A stretch of 8,148 bases of DNA, taken from positions 4,252 through 12,399 of the forward strand of contig DJHY01000181.1 in the NCBI GenBank assembly GCA_002433335.1, in the 5' to 3' direction. The DNA comes from Rhodospirillaceae bacterium UBA6608. GTDB lineage: Bacteria > Pseudomonadota > Alphaproteobacteria > Rhodospirillales_A > Casp-alpha2. Below the pieces are notes generated by a model that saw nothing but the letters and a program-made list of their open reading frames with translations, ran no database searches and was not told the origin of the DNA. Made by a program: the position numbers and the translations under genes. Shown here one piece after another: positions 1 through 6,058 of the stretch (within the stretch, counting starts at the first letter, position 1; each line of letters begins with the position of its first letter).

Positions 1-198
1 ACCAAGGAAATGTTCCTCAACCATCTGTACAACGGGATGGACGAGCCGGAGCTGAAGATTATCGACGTCTTTATCTGCAAGCTGCGCAAGAAGCTGTCGA
101 CCGCAACCAGCGGCGAAAACTACATCGAGACCGTTTGGGGCCGGGGCTACGTGCTGCGCGACCCGGAACCGATGCAGAAGGCCGCCGCCGCGGGCTGA
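1..198 (+). CDS. ctrA: CtrA response regulator, C-terminal end (5' part outside window)
   Basis: Open in frame from base 1 (reading T-K-E-M-F-L-N-H) to the TGA at 196-198, giving the last 65 residues. The segment is the recognition half of an OmpR/PhoB-type winged helix: the motifs [19 protein letters not shown] and [13 protein letters not shown] are hallmarks of CtrA, the alphaproteobacterial master regulator that binds TTAA-N7-TTAA boxes. Known for the family: CtrA is phosphorylated through CckA and ChpT, and controls the cell cycle in Caulobacter and mostly motility in many other alphaproteobacteria. The tail after the wing is short and ends in four alanines and a glycine. The receiver domain lies outside the window, so its phosphorylation site cannot be checked. 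A terminator follows 26 bp after the stop. The chpT gene for its phosphodonor lies about 6 kb away, beyond the che genes. Confidence 0.93.
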   Translation, partial: TKEMFLNHLYNGMDEPELKIIDVFICKLRKKLSTATSGENYIETVWGRGYVLRDPEPMQKAAAAG

Positions 199-224
199 CG
201 CGACACGGCAGATCGAATACGACT

Positions 225-248
225 GAGGCGGGCTTTGCCCGCCTCTTT
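225..248 (+). terminator. Rho-independent terminator of ctrA
   Basis: A perfect 9-bp stem, GAGGCGGGC (225-233) pairing with GCCCGCCTC (237-245), closes a TTT loop and is followed by TTTCATTTC. It starts 26 bp after the ctrA stop. The convergent cheR gene ends at 272, so the same hairpin may also stop cheR transcripts, but on that strand the hairpin is not followed by a T-run, so it is expected to work better for ctrA. Confidence 0.8.
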
Positions 249-271
249 CATTTCACAGGAAGTGCGAAACC

Positions 272-1087
272 TTACTTGCCGGTCAGGGCATATAGGCCGC
301 GCTGTCCGGGCACCGGCGCGAACTTGTCGGACACGCCCAACACCGTCTCGGCGCCGCCCAGGAACAACACCCCATAGTCGGGCATCAATTTGGACACGCC
401 TTCCAGAACCTTGCCCTTGGTCGGCTGATCGAAATAGATCAGCACGTTGCGGCAGAACACAACGTCGAAGTGGCCAAGCGGCCCCAGATTGTCCAGCAGG
501 TTGTAGTACTTGTACTGAACCATCGACCGGATTTCCGGCTTCAGCTGCCACTGGTCGTCCTTCTTATCGAAGTATTTGACCAGCATCGTGATCGGCAGGC
601 CGCGCTGAACCTCGAACTGCGAATACAGACCCTGTTCGGCCTTTTTCAGAACCTGACGGGAAATGTCGGTGCCGACGATTTCGATCTTCCAACCGGCCAG
701 CTTGGCGCCGGCTTCCTTGAGGATCATCGCCAGAGAGTAAGGCTCCTGCCCGTTCGACGCCGCGGCGCACCAGATCCGCAGGGATTTCTTGGCCGCGCAT
801 TTTTCCAGCATGGTCGGCAAGACGTGGTCGCGGAACAGATCGAACGGCTTGATATCGCGGAAGAAGAACGACTCATTGGTCGTCATCGCTTCCGTGACCT
901 CAACGATCAGGGCCTCGTTGTTGGTGCGGCGGATTTCCGCAATCAATTCCTCGACGCCCTTGATGTTATGGGCGCGAGCGACAGGCATAAGCCGACTTTC
1001 CAGCAGATAGGCCTTGTCCTCATTGAGAACCAAACCCGACTTCTGCTTCAGCATCGTCGACATGAACTGGAAATCGTCCGGCTTCAT
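272..1087 (-). CDS. cheR: CheR, chemoreceptor glutamate O-methyltransferase
   Basis: Predicted 271-residue SAM-dependent methyltransferase that methylates glutamates in chemoreceptor signalling domains, opposing CheB. Visible features: an N-terminal helical CheR domain (about 1-75) ending in the family motif TTNESFFFRD (69-78); the SAM-binding stretch RIWCAAASNGQEPYS (104-118); the acidic loop GTDIS (139-143); FCRNVLIYF (211-219); and GGAETVLG (244-251) near the end. The length is close to the usual CheR length. The reading frame is open 35 codons further upstream, but ATG at 1087-1085 is chosen because it follows GAGGG by 5 bases, overlaps the cheB stop as ATGA (the usual sign of translational coupling), and gives the expected N-terminus. 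It is the last gene of the minus-strand che run and converges with ctrA. There is no C-terminal receptor-tethering or TPR extension. Confidence 0.95.
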   Translation of the reverse strand: MKPDDFQFMSTMLKQKSGLVLNEDKAYLLESRLMPVARAHNIKGVEELIAEIRRTNNEALIVEVTEAMTTNESFFFRDIKPFDLFRDHVLPTMLEKCAAKKSLRIWCAAASNGQEPYSLAMILKEAGAKLAGWKIEIVGTDISRQVLKKAEQGLYSQFEVQRGLPITMLVKYFDKKDDQWQLKPEIRSMVQYKYYNLLDNLGPLGHFDVVFCRNVLIYFDQPTKGKVLEGVSKLMPDYGVLFLGGAETVLGVSDKFAPVPGQRGLYALTGK

Positions 1088-2202
1088 GCGGCCCTCGTCC
1101 GTAACCTGTTCATGATGTGCGGCCCCAGGTCGTTCAGCGGCAGCACGGCTTCGCAAAGACCTGCCGTCGCCACAGCGCCGGGCATGCCCCACACCACGCT
1201 AGATGCTTCATCCTGAGCAATAATCGTGCCGCCGGCCTCGACCACGGCGCGACCGCCCTCGCGGCCATCGTGGCCCATACCGGTCAGAATAACGGCCAAG
1301 ACCGCACCGCCGAATTCGCTCGCCAGCGACCGCAGCATCGGATCGACCGCAGGGCGGCAGAAATTCTCGGGCGGGTTCTGATTGGTCCGAATGACCATGC
1401 TTGTCCCCGATTTCTCGACGGTCATGTGGTAGTTGCCTGGCGCGACATAGATATGCCCGGCCTGCAACTGCATGCCGTCTGCGGCCTCGGAACAGGGCCA
1501 ACCGCTCGCCTTGGCGATGTGCTCGGCCAGGATCGTCGTAAACGTCGCCGGCATGTGCTGTGTCACGACGACAGGCAAATTGATATCCGGACGCACGTCC
1601 TTGAACAGCCGGAACAGGGCCTGCGGCCCGCCGGTCGAACTGCCGACGGCCAAAATGCGCGGGCGGACCGACCCGCCCTGGCGCAGTTGAACCGGCTTGT
1701 CGTAAAGCGGCTTGGCGGTTCTCGGCGCAATGGCGCCTGCAACCGGCGCCCGCGCGGCAGTTCCCGTCGCGGTCGAAGGCGCCCGGCGATTGACCAGCCC
1801 CAAATGACGGATTTTTTCCAGCAACTCGTGCTTGAAGGTATCGCCGCCGGAAATATCGCGCGTCGCCGTGGGCTTGGGCACATAGTCGGTCGCCCCCGCA
1901 TCCAAGGCCCGCAGGCTGATATCGGCGTTCTTTTCGGTCAGTGTCGACGCCATGATGATTTTGACGTCGGGCTTGACCTCCAAAAGCTTGGGAATAGCGG
2001 TCAGGCCATCCATGACCGGCATTTCGATATCGAGAATAATGACGTCGACCGGCTGCGTCTTCAGCCGGTCCACGGCCATCTGGCCGTTGCCGACGGACGC
2101 AGCGACACGCAGGCCCGGCTCGCCCTCGATCATACGCGCGATCAATCCGCGAATGACGGCGGAGTCGTCAACCAACATGACGCGGACTTCGTCACTCGTC
2201 AT
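1084..2202 (-). CDS. cheB: CheB, receptor methylesterase with receiver domain
   Basis: Predicted 372-residue protein-glutamate methylesterase/deamidase, activated by phosphorylation from CheA. The receiver domain (about 5-125) shows the acidic pair D12/D13, phosphoacceptor D58 in VIILDIEMPVMDG, S86/T87 and K110 in YVPKP. A variable linker rich in Ala, Arg and Pro (about 138-180) leads to the CheB esterase domain (about 182-370), with the catalytic triad S189 in GSSTGG, H216 in VVVTQH and D312 in GMGHDG, and the WGMPGAV motif at 338-344. All catalytic residues are present. ATG at 2202-2200 has the Shine-Dalgarno AAAGAGG ending 8 bases before it. A nearer ATG at 2209 is out of frame and lies only one base from that Shine-Dalgarno. 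The gene starts 60 bp after cheY and overlaps cheR by 4 bases, so the three are probably cotranscribed. Confidence 0.96.
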   Translation of the reverse strand: MTSDEVRVMLVDDSAVIRGLIARMIEGEPGLRVAASVGNGQMAVDRLKTQPVDVIILDIEMPVMDGLTAIPKLLEVKPDVKIIMASTLTEKNADISLRALDAGATDYVPKPTATRDISGGDTFKHELLEKIRHLGLVNRRAPSTATGTAARAPVAGAIAPRTAKPLYDKPVQLRQGGSVRPRILAVGSSTGGPQALFRLFKDVRPDINLPVVVTQHMPATFTTILAEHIAKASGWPCSEAADGMQLQAGHIYVAPGNYHMTVEKSGTSMVIRTNQNPPENFCRPAVDPMLRSLASEFGGAVLAVILTGMGHDGREGGRAVVEAGGTIIAQDEASSVVWGMPGAVATAGLCEAVLPLNDLGPHIMNRLRTRAA

Positions 2203-2262
2203 CCGTCATTCCTCTTTGCACCGCGATTAGGTCCCATTTGCCGCCCGTCAGCCGGCAACTGG

Positions 2263-2628
2263 TCAAAGCAAGCCGACCTGCGAGAACTTCGCTTGGATGA
2301 TCTCGCTGTCGAACGGCTTCATGATGTACTCGTTGGCACCGGCTTCGATCGCTTCCTGGATGTGCTGGATATCGTTCTCGGTGGTGCAAAATACGACGAT
2401 CGGGGCATTTCCGCCCGGCAATGCGCGCATCTCGCGCAAGAATTCGATGCCGCTCATGACCGGCATATTCCAGTCGAGCAAGACCGCGTCAGGTAGTTTC
2501 TGCTTGCAGGCATCAAGCGCTTGTTGGCCGTCGGCGGCCTCGAGCGTTTCAAAGTTGAGTTCCTCGAGAATTTTCCGCGCGACCATTCGTATCACTTTCG
2601 AATCGTCAACGATCAAACAGGATTTCAT
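2263..2628 (-). CDS. cheY: CheY-type single-domain chemotaxis response regulator
   Basis: A stand-alone receiver of 121 residues with no output domain, as expected for a CheY that carries the signal from CheA to the flagellar switch. Diagnostic residues are all in place: acidic pair D8/D9, phosphoacceptor D52 in LLDWNMPVMSG, the T82/T83 switch in VVFCTTEN, the aromatic Y101, and K104 in IMKPF. The start ATG at 2628-2626 is preceded by GGGTGG 4 bases upstream, a moderate ribosome site. It lies between cheA (204 bp upstream) and cheB (60 bp downstream). The wide upstream gap with inverted repeats suggests that it may have its own promoter or a processed leader. Whether it contacts FliM or acts as a phosphate sink for the receiver-bearing CheA cannot be decided from sequence; the location favours the CheY role. 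Confidence 0.93.
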   Translation of the reverse strand: MKSCLIVDDSKVIRMVARKILEELNFETLEAADGQQALDACKQKLPDAVLLDWNMPVMSGIEFLREMRALPGGNAPIVVFCTTENDIQHIQEAIEAGANEYIMKPFDSEIIQAKFSQVGLL

Positions 2629-2661
2629 AAGACCACCCGTATTCGTTATCCCGCAGACGTT

Positions 2662-2683
2662 CCTGAAACTTAACGCTTTCAGG
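2662..2683. repeat. Inverted repeat CCTGAAA-N8-TTTCAGG upstream of cheY
   Basis: Two perfect 7-bp arms, CCTGAAA (2662-2668) and TTTCAGG (2677-2683), are separated by CTTAACGC. The element ends 34 bp before cheY and covers the -35-like TTAAGTTT on the minus strand. It could be an operator or a short RNA hairpin. No known binding protein is assigned. Confidence 0.5.
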
Positions 2684-2771
2684 CCGCCTTCTGTCGAATT
2701 CCCCGATTCACCCGGTTCACATTTTCGGTCCGCCAGTTCAATGCCGGCGGTTTAATTCTGGATACCAGGAC

Positions 2772-2818
2772 TTAGACCCGACCCGCAACACTGATCCTTG
2801 TCGCGGGCCCATGTCTAA
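2772..2818 (-). terminator. Nested stem-loop after cheA, possible attenuator or weak terminator
   Basis: An outer 6-bp stem (TTAGAC 2772-2777 with GTCTAA 2813-2818) encloses an internal loop and a 9-bp inner stem (CCCGCAACA 2782-2790 with TGTCGCGGG 2799-2807) that has one mismatched position, able to form G-U on the minus-strand RNA. It starts 14 bases after the cheA stop. There is no U-run after it, so it does not look like a classic intrinsic terminator. It may stabilise the 3' end of cheA mRNA or reduce read-through into cheY-cheB-cheR. Confidence 0.4.
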
Positions 2819-2832
2819 ACCGTCAAATTGGC

Positions 2833-5754
2833 TTACGACTTACGTCCCTCGGCCGCACCGGCCACGGTTTGCGCCAAACTGGCGACCAGGGCTTCACGGT
2901 CGAATTTAGCGACATAATCGTTGAAACCCGCCGTCCGGCCCCGTTCGAAATCGGAACTCGTCGCGTGGGCCGACAGCGCCACCATGGGCACGTTTTCCCA
3001 GGCACCGCCGCTGCGCACTTCGTTGGCGAATTCGAACCCGTTCATACCGGGCATTTCGATATCCGAGATAATGACGTCGAACGCCGCCCCGCGGTCTCGC
3101 ATGTTCAGCGCTTCCTGGGCGCTATCCAGCGCCGTGACCTGCCAACCAGCCACCGACAGTAGCGGCGTCAGCAGATTGCGGAAAAACGGGCTGTCGTCGA
3201 TCAACAGCGCCCGACGGCGGCCATTCGGCCCCACTTCGAGGGCTGCCAGTTCTTCGGATCCGAACCAGTCGGAGAAAGCCTGCGTCAGGAAGTAGCCGGC
3301 GTCGATCACATCGGTCGCCTTGCCAGCGATCACCGCACTGCCGATCAGGCCCGGAACGTCGGCGGCCAGTTCGATCTTCAGGCGATCGTCGACGATATCG
3401 ACGATTTCGTCCACGACCAGCCCCATCGAGCGTTCGCGGTCGGTGAAGACCAGGATCGGCTGACGGCCGGTTTCCTTGAACTGATGGCTGGACGAGAACG
3501 GGATCAACGGCATCAGCTGCTCGCGATACTGGACCATGACCTGGCCGTGCGAGGTTTCGGTCTCGGCCATGTCGATTTCTTCCAGTCGCGCGACCAGCGC
3601 CAGCGGCACCGCCTTGAGTTCCGGGCCACCGGCACGGAACACCAACAACGACGTCTTTTCCTCGTCGGTCGACACTGCCTGCACGTCCGCTTCGGTCCGA
3701 TGTTCGGTGTCCATTTCCCCAGCCGCCTCGGCAATACCGTTGGGGTCGAGGATCATGATCACGCTGCCGTCGCCCAGGATCGTATTGCCGGAATAGAAGG
3801 TGATGTCGCGCAGGATCGGCGCAACCGGCTTGACCACGATTTCCTCGGTATCGAACACCCGGTCGACAATGATCCCGAAGGTGTTGGAACCGACCTGAGT
3901 GACCACGATGAAGACTTCCTGGTCGTCGGCAATCGCCTCGGCAACCAGGGCGTCGGTGGTCTTGGTTTCGTCTTCCGCGTCCTCGTCGAGGTCTGCGGCA
4001 GGATCCTGCAAACGCAACAGTTCACGCAGCGAAATCAGCGGCAACAGCCGGTCGCGCAAGCGCAACACGGCCGATTCGTTGATCATCTCGATGGCGTTTT
4101 CCGACTGCGAAGACGCCCGCACCAATTCCAGCACGCTGATCTGCGGTACCGCGAAACGCTCGCCCGCGCATTCGACGATCAGCGCCGAAACGATGGCCAG
4201 GGTCAGCGGGATCTTGATGGTGAAGGTCGAACCTTTGCCCGGGTTGGTCTTCAGTTCGACCGTACCGCCGATCTTTTCGATGTTCGTCCGGACCACGTCC
4301 ATGCCGACGCCACGACCGGAGACGTTGGTGATCTTTTCCGCCGTCGAGAAACCGGCCTTGAAGATGAACATGCCGATCTGCTGATCGGTCATCTGCTCCA
4401 GGTCGGCCTCGGTGGTCAGACCGTTTTCCAGCGCCTTTTGCTTGATCCGGTCGATGTTCAGGCCACGACCGTCGTCGGCGATCTCGATGATGATGTGACC
4501 GCCTTCGTGGAAGGCGTTCAGGGTGATCGTCCCGGTCTCGGGCTTGCCCGCATCTTTGCGGCCGGAAATATCCTCCAGCCCATGGTCGGCGGAGTTGCGG
4601 ACCATATGGGTCAACGGGTCCTTGATCAGCTCCAGAACCTGGCGGTCCAGTTCCGTTTCGGCGCCGAGCATGACCAGTTCGATCTTCTTGCCCGATTCAA
4701 CGGCCAGGTCGCGAACGATACGCGGCAATTTGGCCCAGGCGTTGCCGATCGGCTGCATGCGCGTCTTCATCACCCCTTCCTGAAGGTCGGTGGTGATATG
4801 GGACAGGCGTTGCAACGGCACCGTGAATTCGCTGTCGTCCATGCCGCGAACCATCTGCAGAAGCTGGTTGCGGGTCAGCACCAGTTCCGAGACGAGTGTC
4901 ATCAGGTCTTCCAGAACGTCGACGTTGACGCGGATGCTCGACGCCGCCACACCGGCGCCGCCGCTCTTTCCGCCATCCTTTTTGTCGGCGTCTTTGCTTT
5001 CGGTCGGCGCGGGAACGTTGCTTTTGCCCTTTTCGGCTTCGCGTTCCTTGACCATGTCGGCTTTCAATTCGGCCTCGGTCGCGGCGCGCGCTCCTGCGGC
5101 CTGGGCGGCTTCGACCTCGGCCAGAAGCTCTTGCGCCACCGGGGCGCCGTGTTCATTCGTCGCGGGCGTTGCCGCCATGGCGGCTTCGGCCTCACGCTCA
5201 GCGGCGAGTTCCGCATCAAGCTGCGCCTGGGAGGCACCCTTGATGCCCGCCGCCTGGGCGGCTTCGACTTCGGCCAAAAGCTCGGCCGCCACCGGGGCGC
5301 CGAATTCATTGGTCGCGGCATTGCCGCCACCGGAAGCAGGCGCTGCCACGGGCGCCGCAGCCTGAGGCTTGGCGCCCCCGCCTTCGGCATAAGCGTTCAA
5401 TTCGTCGATCAGTTCCTGGTCGTCGCCTTCCGGCTCCTGACCCGTCTCTTCCAACTGCCCCAAGAGGTCACGGATACAGTCGAGGCAGCGCAGGATGAGC
5501 GTCACCGCCTCGGGCGTAACATCAAGCTCGCCGTCGCGGAACTTGCCAAGCACGTTCTCGCCGGCATGGGCGACCGATTCCAGTCGCGGCAGACCAAGGA
5601 AGCCGCAAGTCCCTTTGATCGTGTGAACAAGGCGGAAGATATTCCCCAGAATTTCCTTGTTGTCTGGTTCCTGTTCGAACTTGACCAGTTCGACGTCCAA
5701 AACCGCGAGGCTTTCCGACGTTTCCGTAAGAAATTCTGTAAGAAGGTCATCCAT
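2833..5754 (-). CDS. cheA: CheA histidine kinase with two CheW-like domains and C-terminal receiver
   Basis: A 973-residue CheA, much longer than the roughly 650-residue E. coli protein. Domains in order: Hpt/P1 (about 1-105) with phospho-His H44 in RLVHTIKGTCGFLG; an Ala/Glu-rich linker (about 106-270) in place of P2, holding a 51-residue tandem duplication; P3 dimerisation (about 272-335); P4 ATPase (about 336-518) with the N-box around N387 (HMVRNSADHG), DDGRG (427-431) and GRGVGM (480-485); P5 CheW-like (about 520-690) with an acidic insertion at 588-600; a second CheW-like domain (about 700-835); and a receiver (about 847-965) with D853/D854, D898 in IISDIEMPGMNG and K950. All key catalytic residues are present. 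It acts at the membrane-associated receptor array. ATG at 5754-5752 follows GGGAG by 9 bases and gives the typical N-terminus MDDLLTEFL. There is no separate cheW beside it; the second CheW-like domain may compensate. Confidence 0.96.
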   Translation of the reverse strand: MDDLLTEFLTETSESLAVLDVELVKFEQEPDNKEILGNIFRLVHTIKGTCGFLGLPRLESVAHAGENVLGKFRDGELDVTPEAVTLILRCLDCIRDLLGQLEETGQEPEGDDQELIDELNAYAEGGGAKPQAAAPVAAPASGGGNAATNEFGAPVAAELLAEVEAAQAAGIKGASQAQLDAELAAEREAEAAMAATPATNEHGAPVAQELLAEVEAAQAAGARAATEAELKADMVKEREAEKGKSNVPAPTESKDADKKDGGKSGGAGVAASSIRVNVDVLEDLMTLVSELVLTRNQLLQMVRGMDDSEFTVPLQRLSHITTDLQEGVMKTRMQPIGNAWAKLPRIVRDLAVESGKKIELVMLGAETELDRQVLELIKDPLTHMVRNSADHGLEDISGRKDAGKPETGTITLNAFHEGGHIIIEIADDGRGLNIDRIKQKALENGLTTEADLEQMTDQQIGMFIFKAGFSTAEKITNVSGRGVGMDVVRTNIEKIGGTVELKTNPGKGSTFTIKIPLTLAIVSALIVECAGERFAVPQISVLELVRASSQSENAIEMINESAVLRLRDRLLPLISLRELLRLQDPAADLDEDAEDETKTTDALVAEAIADDQEVFIVVTQVGSNTFGIIVDRVFDTEEIVVKPVAPILRDITFYSGNTILGDGSVIMILDPNGIAEAAGEMDTEHRTEADVQAVSTDEEKTSLLVFRAGGPELKAVPLALVARLEEIDMAETETSHGQVMVQYREQLMPLIPFSSSHQFKETGRQPILVFTDRERSMGLVVDEIVDIVDDRLKIELAADVPGLIGSAVIAGKATDVIDAGYFLTQAFSDWFGSEELAALEVGPNGRRRALLIDDSPFFRNLLTPLLSVAGWQVTALDSAQEALNMRDRGAAFDVIISDIEMPGMNGFEFANEVRSGGAWENVPMVALSAHATSSDFERGRTAGFNDYVAKFDREALVASLAQTVAGAAEGRKS
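5008..5313 (-). repeat. 153-bp in-frame tandem duplication in the cheA linker
   Basis: CheA residues 148-198 (bases 5313-5161) and 199-249 (bases 5160-5008) are adjacent copies with a period of exactly 51 codons. By hand alignment 32 of 51 residues match, and 21 of the first 23 match; both copies begin with TNE-x-GAPVA and continue ELLAEVEAAQAAG. The second half of each copy has diverged but keeps an EREAE segment. The conserved half looks like an amphipathic helix. It sits where canonical CheA carries the P2 response-regulator-binding domain. Confidence 0.85.
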
Positions 5755-5768
5755 CTTTGAAACTCCCA

Positions 5769-5783
5769 GGAGCGCGCCGCTCC
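5769..5783 (-). promoter_or_regulatory. Hairpin adjoining the cheA ribosome binding site
   Basis: GGAGCG (5769-5774) and CGCTCC (5778-5783) form a perfect 6-bp stem with a 3-base loop. In the mRNA it ends one base before the Shine-Dalgarno GGGAG that precedes the cheA ATG. Such placement could affect ribosome access to cheA; this is inferred from position only. Confidence 0.45.
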
Positions 5784-5808
5784 ATATTCAAGACCCTGCA
5801 TCCTGCCC

Positions 5809-5820
5809 TATGCGCGCATA
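5809..5820. repeat. Perfect 12-bp palindrome TATGCGCGCATA
   Basis: The 12 bases are identical to their reverse complement. They lie 55 bp upstream of the cheA start codon, within the likely promoter or leader. The site is a possible dimeric-regulator operator; no known regulator is assigned. Confidence 0.5.
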
Positions 5821-6058
5821 ACTGCACAGAGCGGCATCGCATTCAATCATATTCCCCGATCGGCCCACAGGCCGAAAAGAACGTCAACTCACACCCTCGC
5901 CTCTAGAATGCTGGACATTCCTAAGGGCGATTTTTTTCTAAGGCTTGAAAATTAAAGCAAAATGGCCCCGAGGCGGCAAATGATTTCACGGCGATTGGAC
6001 TATGACTGATGGCCTAGCGCATTTACGGACGCCTCTGCCGAAAGGCCGCGTGGGTGGT

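Larger units (their letters stand above)
2629..2832 (-). promoter_or_regulatory. cheA-cheY intergenic region
   Basis: The 204 bp between the cheA stop and the cheY start are unusually long for this tightly packed cluster and hold no convincing gene. They contain a nested inverted repeat soon after cheA (2772-2818) and a perfect 7-bp-arm palindrome (2662-2683). Just beside the palindrome is a promoter-like pair, TTAAGTTT then CGGGATAA with 12 bases between (2673-2646 read on the minus strand). This resembles a flagellar sigma-28 promoter with one extra base, or a weak sigma-70 promoter (TTAAGT-N17-GATAAC). Either would put the transcript start only about 10 bases before cheY, which weakens the call. 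Confidence 0.3.
5755..6058 (-). promoter_or_regulatory. chpT-cheA intergenic region and cheA leader
   Basis: These 304 bp have no credible gene. On the minus strand, from chpT towards cheA, they hold an AT-rich segment with two CCTTAG direct repeats 17 bp apart (5943-5938 and 5926-5921) flanking seven A residues, a TTGACG at 5886-5881, a hairpin TCGGCC-TGTG-GGCCGA (5875-5860), a perfect 12-bp palindrome (5820-5809) and a hairpin touching the ribosome site (5783-5769). A cheA promoter is expected here, but no -35/-10 pair fits well: TTGACG is followed after 17 bases by GCCGAT, which is poor for sigma-70 and only partly sigma-28-like. No TTAA-N7-TTAA CtrA box was found. Confidence 0.35.

Noticed and set aside
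1088..1192. A 35-codon upstream extension of cheR
   Set aside because: It would overlap cheB deeply, has no matching N-terminal family sequence, and the ATGA-coupled start at 1087 is much better supported.
2192..2209. A five-codon open frame (ATG at 2209 to TGA at 2192, minus strand) overlapping the cheB start, a possible regulatory uORF
   Set aside because: Its ATG is only one base from the GAGG ribosome site, too close for efficient initiation, while the cheB ATG is at the right distance.
1117..2496. A 459-codon plus-strand open frame across cheB and cheY
   Set aside because: It spans two clear minus-strand genes and their spacer, has an Arg/His/Asp-rich composition typical of antisense frames, and has no recognisable domain.
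3484..5760. A 758-codon open frame on the plus strand antisense to cheA
   Set aside because: It is the complement of a GC-rich, strongly coding gene; the translation is rich in His, Arg, Gln and Gly without any family motif, whereas the minus strand encodes an intact CheA.
5937..5960. A CtrA box (TTAA-N7-TTAA) in the AT-rich part of the cheA upstream region
   Set aside because: A single TTAA was found but no second one at the required spacing; the same holds upstream of chpT and cheY.
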